Of a stretch of DNA of 7,342 nt, positions 5,081 to 7,342 are shown in pieces. Every line of letters starts with the position of its first letter. Position 1 is the stretch's first letter. The notes under the pieces were generated by a model, which was not told where the DNA came from, made no database searches, and saw nothing but the letters and a program-made list of their open reading frames with translations. Origin of the DNA: Candidatus Fibrimonadales bacterium (GTDB lineage: Bacteria > Fibrobacterota > Fibrobacteria > Fibrobacterales > Fibrobacteraceae). Both the position numbers and the translations under genes were made by a program. Location: positions 1 through 7,342 of the forward strand of contig WRMM01000087.1 in the NCBI GenBank assembly GCA_009777135.1, read 5' to 3'.

Positions 5081-6301
5081 ATACCGGCTTTTGACGACAA
5101 AGAAATAATCCTGGCGGCAGAGCAATTTGGTTCCCCGCTTTGGATTTATGATTTTGGAGTTATAGAGAAACGTATTTGCGATTTTCGCTCATTCGATATT
5201 GTGCGTTACGCTCAAAAAGCTTCCCCGAATGTAAATTTACTATCTAAAATGAGGGGTTTGGGCGTTGAAGTAGATGCAGTAAGCGCTGGCGAAATAGTTC
5301 GCGCATTAAAGGCGGGATTTAGCTCAAGCTGCATAAAATACACAGCGGATATTTTTGACAGAGACGCATTGGCTCTTGTTAAGGAACATTCTATCCCCGT
5401 GAACATAGGAAGCCCAGGCATGCTTGAGCAGCTACATGAGGCAGGTATTAAGATTCCGTTAACCATTCGCGTTAATCCTGGGTTTGGGCATGGACATTCC
5501 AAAAAAGTCAATACAGGAGGAAATCTTTCCAAGCATGGCGTTTGGCATGGAGAACTTGAAGCATTGGCGCAAAAAGCTGAGCAGCTTGGCTTTGCGGTTG
5601 AATGTTTGCATATGCACATAGGCTCAGGTTCAGACTTTGAGCATCTGTCGCAGGTTGTTTCTGCTATGGAGCGTTTGGTTCCTGTTATTGGCAAAGGTTT
5701 AAAAACCATAAGCGTTGGCGGAGGCTTGCCTATTTCTTATAAAAGAGGTGAGCAAAATAATATGGACTTGGAAAAATACTACGATATGTGGAATAATGCT
5801 CGCAAAAGAATAAGCAATAGCGTTGGGCATAATGTTCAGCTGGAAGTTGAGCCTGGCCGTTATTTGGTAGCCGAAAGCTGTGTTTTGGCGGCGGAAATTC
5901 GCATTGTTAAAAAAATGGACAATAACTTGTTTTACCTTGTTGATGCTGGTTTTACGGACTTGGTTCGCCCCGCTTTTTACGGAGCTTATCACCATATTTC
6001 AATTATTCATAAGAACGGAAATGGAACAGGCGAAGAAGTTGAGGCAATAGTTGCAGGCCCGCTTTGCGAAAGCTGCGATGTTTTTACCCAAGAAGATGGC
6101 GGTGTTGTTGTTAGCCGCAAATTGCCGCTTGCGCAGGTTGGAGATTTGCTGGTGATTCACGATGCTGGCGCCTATGGCTCTGCAATGAGCAGCAATTATA
6201 ATTCTCGCTTGCTTGCCCCGGAAATTCTGTGGGAAAAAGGAAAATTTACGCAAATAAGAAAACGCCAGACTTTTGAACAGATGCTGGAAAATGAGATTTG
6301 A
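5081..6301 (+). CDS. lysA: Diaminopimelate decarboxylase, E. coli LysA type, with apparent ATA start
   Basis: A PLP-dependent fold-III decarboxylase that converts meso-diaminopimelate to L-lysine and CO2 in the cytoplasm, the last step of lysine synthesis. Numbered from the ATA at 5081 (406 residues): GSPLWIYD at 17-24; YAQKA with PLP Lys46; the HMHIGSGSD loop; EVEPGRYLVAES; CESCD with active-site Cys329; GAYGSAMSSNYNSR near the end. It matches my memory of E. coli LysA (420 residues) through most of its length. Start choice: the first in-frame ATG/GTG/TTG is GTG 5201, which would remove the first strand and leave the PLP lysine near residue 6, so that start is unlikely. The frame is open only from 5042, after a TGA at 5039. 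ATA 5081 follows the upstream TAA by two bases and has a weak AGAGAG about 7 nt before it. A sequence error or a -1 frameshift from the upstream gene are alternatives. CESGD is changed to CESCD. Confidence 0.9.
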   Translation: MPAFDDKEIILAAEQFGSPLWIYDFGVIEKRICDFRSFDIVRYAQKASPNVNLLSKMRGLGVEVDAVSAGEIVRALKAGFSSSCIKYTADIFDRDALALVKEHSIPVNIGSPGMLEQLHEAGIKIPLTIRVNPGFGHGHSKKVNTGGNLSKHGVWHGELEALAQKAEQLGFAVECLHMHIGSGSDFEHLSQVVSAMERLVPVIGKGLKTISVGGGLPISYKRGEQNNMDLEKYYDMWNNARKRISNSVGHNVQLEVEPGRYLVAESCVLAAEIRIVKKMDNNLFYLVDAGFTDLVRPAFYGAYHHISIIHKNGNGTGEEVEAIVAGPLCESCDVFTQEDGGVVVSRKLPLAQVGDLLVIHDAGAYGSAMSSNYNSRLLAPEILWEKGKFTQIRKRQTFEQMLENEI

Positions 6302-6302
6302 T

Positions 6303-7262
6303 ATGAATAAATTTCTTATTGCTTTGCTTTTGATTTTTTCTGTTTCGTATTCTCAAATAGATAAGGCTGATACAATTGAAACGTATGAGATTATTCCCGC
6401 TCGGCTTGCGATTGTAACCGGAACTGTTGCCGCTAGTTATGCGACAATTTATTTTATTTATCTTAAGGAAGGCTGGTGGGCAGAATCAGTTTGGCCTCCT
6501 CATTTTGAGCCATTGTACTCAGATATGAATTACGCTTCTAATTTAGATAAATTTGGACATTTTTACACAGGCGCTCTTTTTAGCGAAATATTTGCAATGA
6601 GCTATGACTGGACTGGAATGAGTCCTTTTGCATCTTCGCTTTGGGCAGCTGTAACAGTTAGCGTAACGCAGCTTCTGATAGAAATGAAGGATGGCGTTTC
6701 TCCATACGGTTATAGCGTATGGGATGCTGCTGCGGGCTGTTTAGGCGGTTTTTATGCTATGGGCAAAAGGTTTGTTCCTGCAATGCAATACGTTGATTAC
6801 AAATTCGTATATTGGCCTGGTTCAAGTTTGTATTGGGATTCTGTAAGAAAAAATGGCGGCGAAGATATTGGCGGAAAGTGGACTGGCGGCGAAGGAGTTT
6901 TTGTTGATGATTATTACGATGGAAATCAAACGCATTGGCTTTCTTTTAAAGTTGGAAAAATGCTGCCGAGCGGAGCAAGAGCCTATTACCCCCAGTGGCT
7001 TGCCTTTGCTTTTGGTTGGGGTTTGGATGATGGGCATTTCTCAAGGAGATGGGATAAAAGCCGCTATGAGTATTATATAGCATTGGATTACGATTTGGAA
7101 GCAATTTTTCGCCCGCAGAAAACTTGGAGCAAAAACCTGGTTACATTGCTGAACTTCGTAAAATTTCCAGCTCCTGCGTATCGTTTTGGAAGCAGCAAAG
7201 ATAGAAGCAGGTTTTTTGCTCTGCACCCATGGCAACTCTCCATCGGCTCAGTATCGTTCTGA
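6303..7262 (+). CDS. DUF2279-like secreted/envelope protein
   Basis: I start it at ATG 6303, one base after the lysA stop, because this yields a clean signal peptide: MNKF, a hydrophobic core, then a likely cleavage after SYS (residue 17). An in-frame TTG at 6273 would add ten residues before it and overlap lysA. The product is 319 residues. A second hydrophobic stretch lies at about 34-54. Then come DKFGHFYTGALFSEI (82-96), IEMKDG (126-131) and SPYGYSVWDAAAGCLGG (133-149). This spaced pattern of D-K-x-G-H, E-x-x-D-G and G-x-S-x-x-D matches what I remember of DUF2279 (YfiM-like) periplasmic proteins, whose function is not known. The C-terminal third is rich in aromatic residues (for example YYPQWLAFAFGWGLDD) and may form beta structure at the outer membrane. 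Probably co-transcribed with lysA, without obvious functional connection. No good Shine-Dalgarno; translation is probably coupled to lysA. Confidence 0.72.
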   Translation: MNKFLIALLLIFSVSYSQIDKADTIETYEIIPARLAIVTGTVAASYATIYFIYLKEGWWAESVWPPHFEPLYSDMNYASNLDKFGHFYTGALFSEIFAMSYDWTGMSPFASSLWAAVTVSVTQLLIEMKDGVSPYGYSVWDAAAGCLGGFYAMGKRFVPAMQYVDYKFVYWPGSSLYWDSVRKNGGEDIGGKWTGGEGVFVDDYYDGNQTHWLSFKVGKMLPSGARAYYPQWLAFAFGWGLDDGHFSRRWDKSRYEYYIALDYDLEAIFRPQKTWSKNLVTLLNFVKFPAPAYRFGSSKDRSRFFALHPWQLSIGSVSF

Positions 7263-7299
7263 TGTTTTACTATAGTAAGCAATGATTAATTCAACGCTT

Positions 7300-7329
7300 G
7301 GGTATGGGGTATAGGGTTTGGGGTATGGG
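7300..7329 (-). repeat. Second heptamer array (GGGTATG units, inverse of CCCCATA)
   Basis: Four tandem 7-mers, GGGTATG, GGGTATA, GGGTTTG and GGGTATG, are followed by GG. The unit is the reverse complement of the unit at 2314-2344, here with two variant copies. It lies in non-coding DNA 37 nt after the DUF2279-like stop codon and close to the right edge of the window. Confidence 0.9.
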
Positions 7330-7342
7330 CAATGCAAAAATA

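Noticed and set aside
5212..5709. A 165-codon antisense frame opposite lysA.
   Set aside because: It is a shadow of the LysA coding sequence with unusual Cys/Pro/Ser-rich composition and no family resemblance.

Overview
The window looks like chromosomal DNA of a moderately AT-rich, Gram-negative-type bacterium. It carries an E. coli-type diaminopimelate decarboxylase (meso-DAP/lysine pathway), a secreted DUF2279-like envelope protein, tightly packed operons and sigma70-like promoters whose -10 region is TTTCTATATT. The repeats (tandem 7-mers of CCCCATA, and a GGGACA/TGTCCC inverted-repeat element) together with this promoter style remind me of Fibrobacterota (Fibrobacter/Fibromonas relatives). 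That placement is inference from recall, not a database result.

Layout. (1) Positions 1-618, minus strand: N-terminal 206 codons of a hexose-phosphate mutase that runs off the left edge. (2) 619-817: divergent intergenic region with a 121-bp imperfect inverted-repeat element (657-777) and a -10-like TTTCTATATT facing each flanking gene, so close to the ATG that both transcripts may be leaderless. (3) 818-4571, plus strand: a tight three-gene operon of a small antitoxin-like protein, a P2-type Ca2+-transporting ATPase (1-nt overlap) and a YihY/BrkB-family membrane protein (4-nt overlap). The ATPase gene contains a tandem heptanucleotide array in the nucleotide-binding domain. (4) 4572-4700: hairpin, consensus promoter and strong Shine-Dalgarno. 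(5) 4701-7262, plus strand: a second tight operon of a Lys/Ala-rich-tailed CBM48 (glycogen-binding-like) protein, lysA and a DUF2279-like secreted protein. lysA has no ATG/GTG/TTG at the position homology requires; the best start is an ATA three bases after the upstream stop. (6) 7263-7342: a second heptamer array in the opposite orientation.

Functional reading. The phosphomutase and the CBM48 protein both point to glucan/sugar-phosphate metabolism, but they lie in different transcription units and the link is only suggestive. The ATPase-YihY pair is an inner-membrane transport module. The most testable novelty is the heptamer array inside the ATPase: its unit length is not a multiple of three, loss of one unit puts TAA TAA immediately after the array, and gain of one unit gives a TGA 20 codons on, so copy-number change would switch the gene (and probably the coupled YihY gene) off. 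No tRNA, rRNA, CRISPR array or transposase gene was seen.
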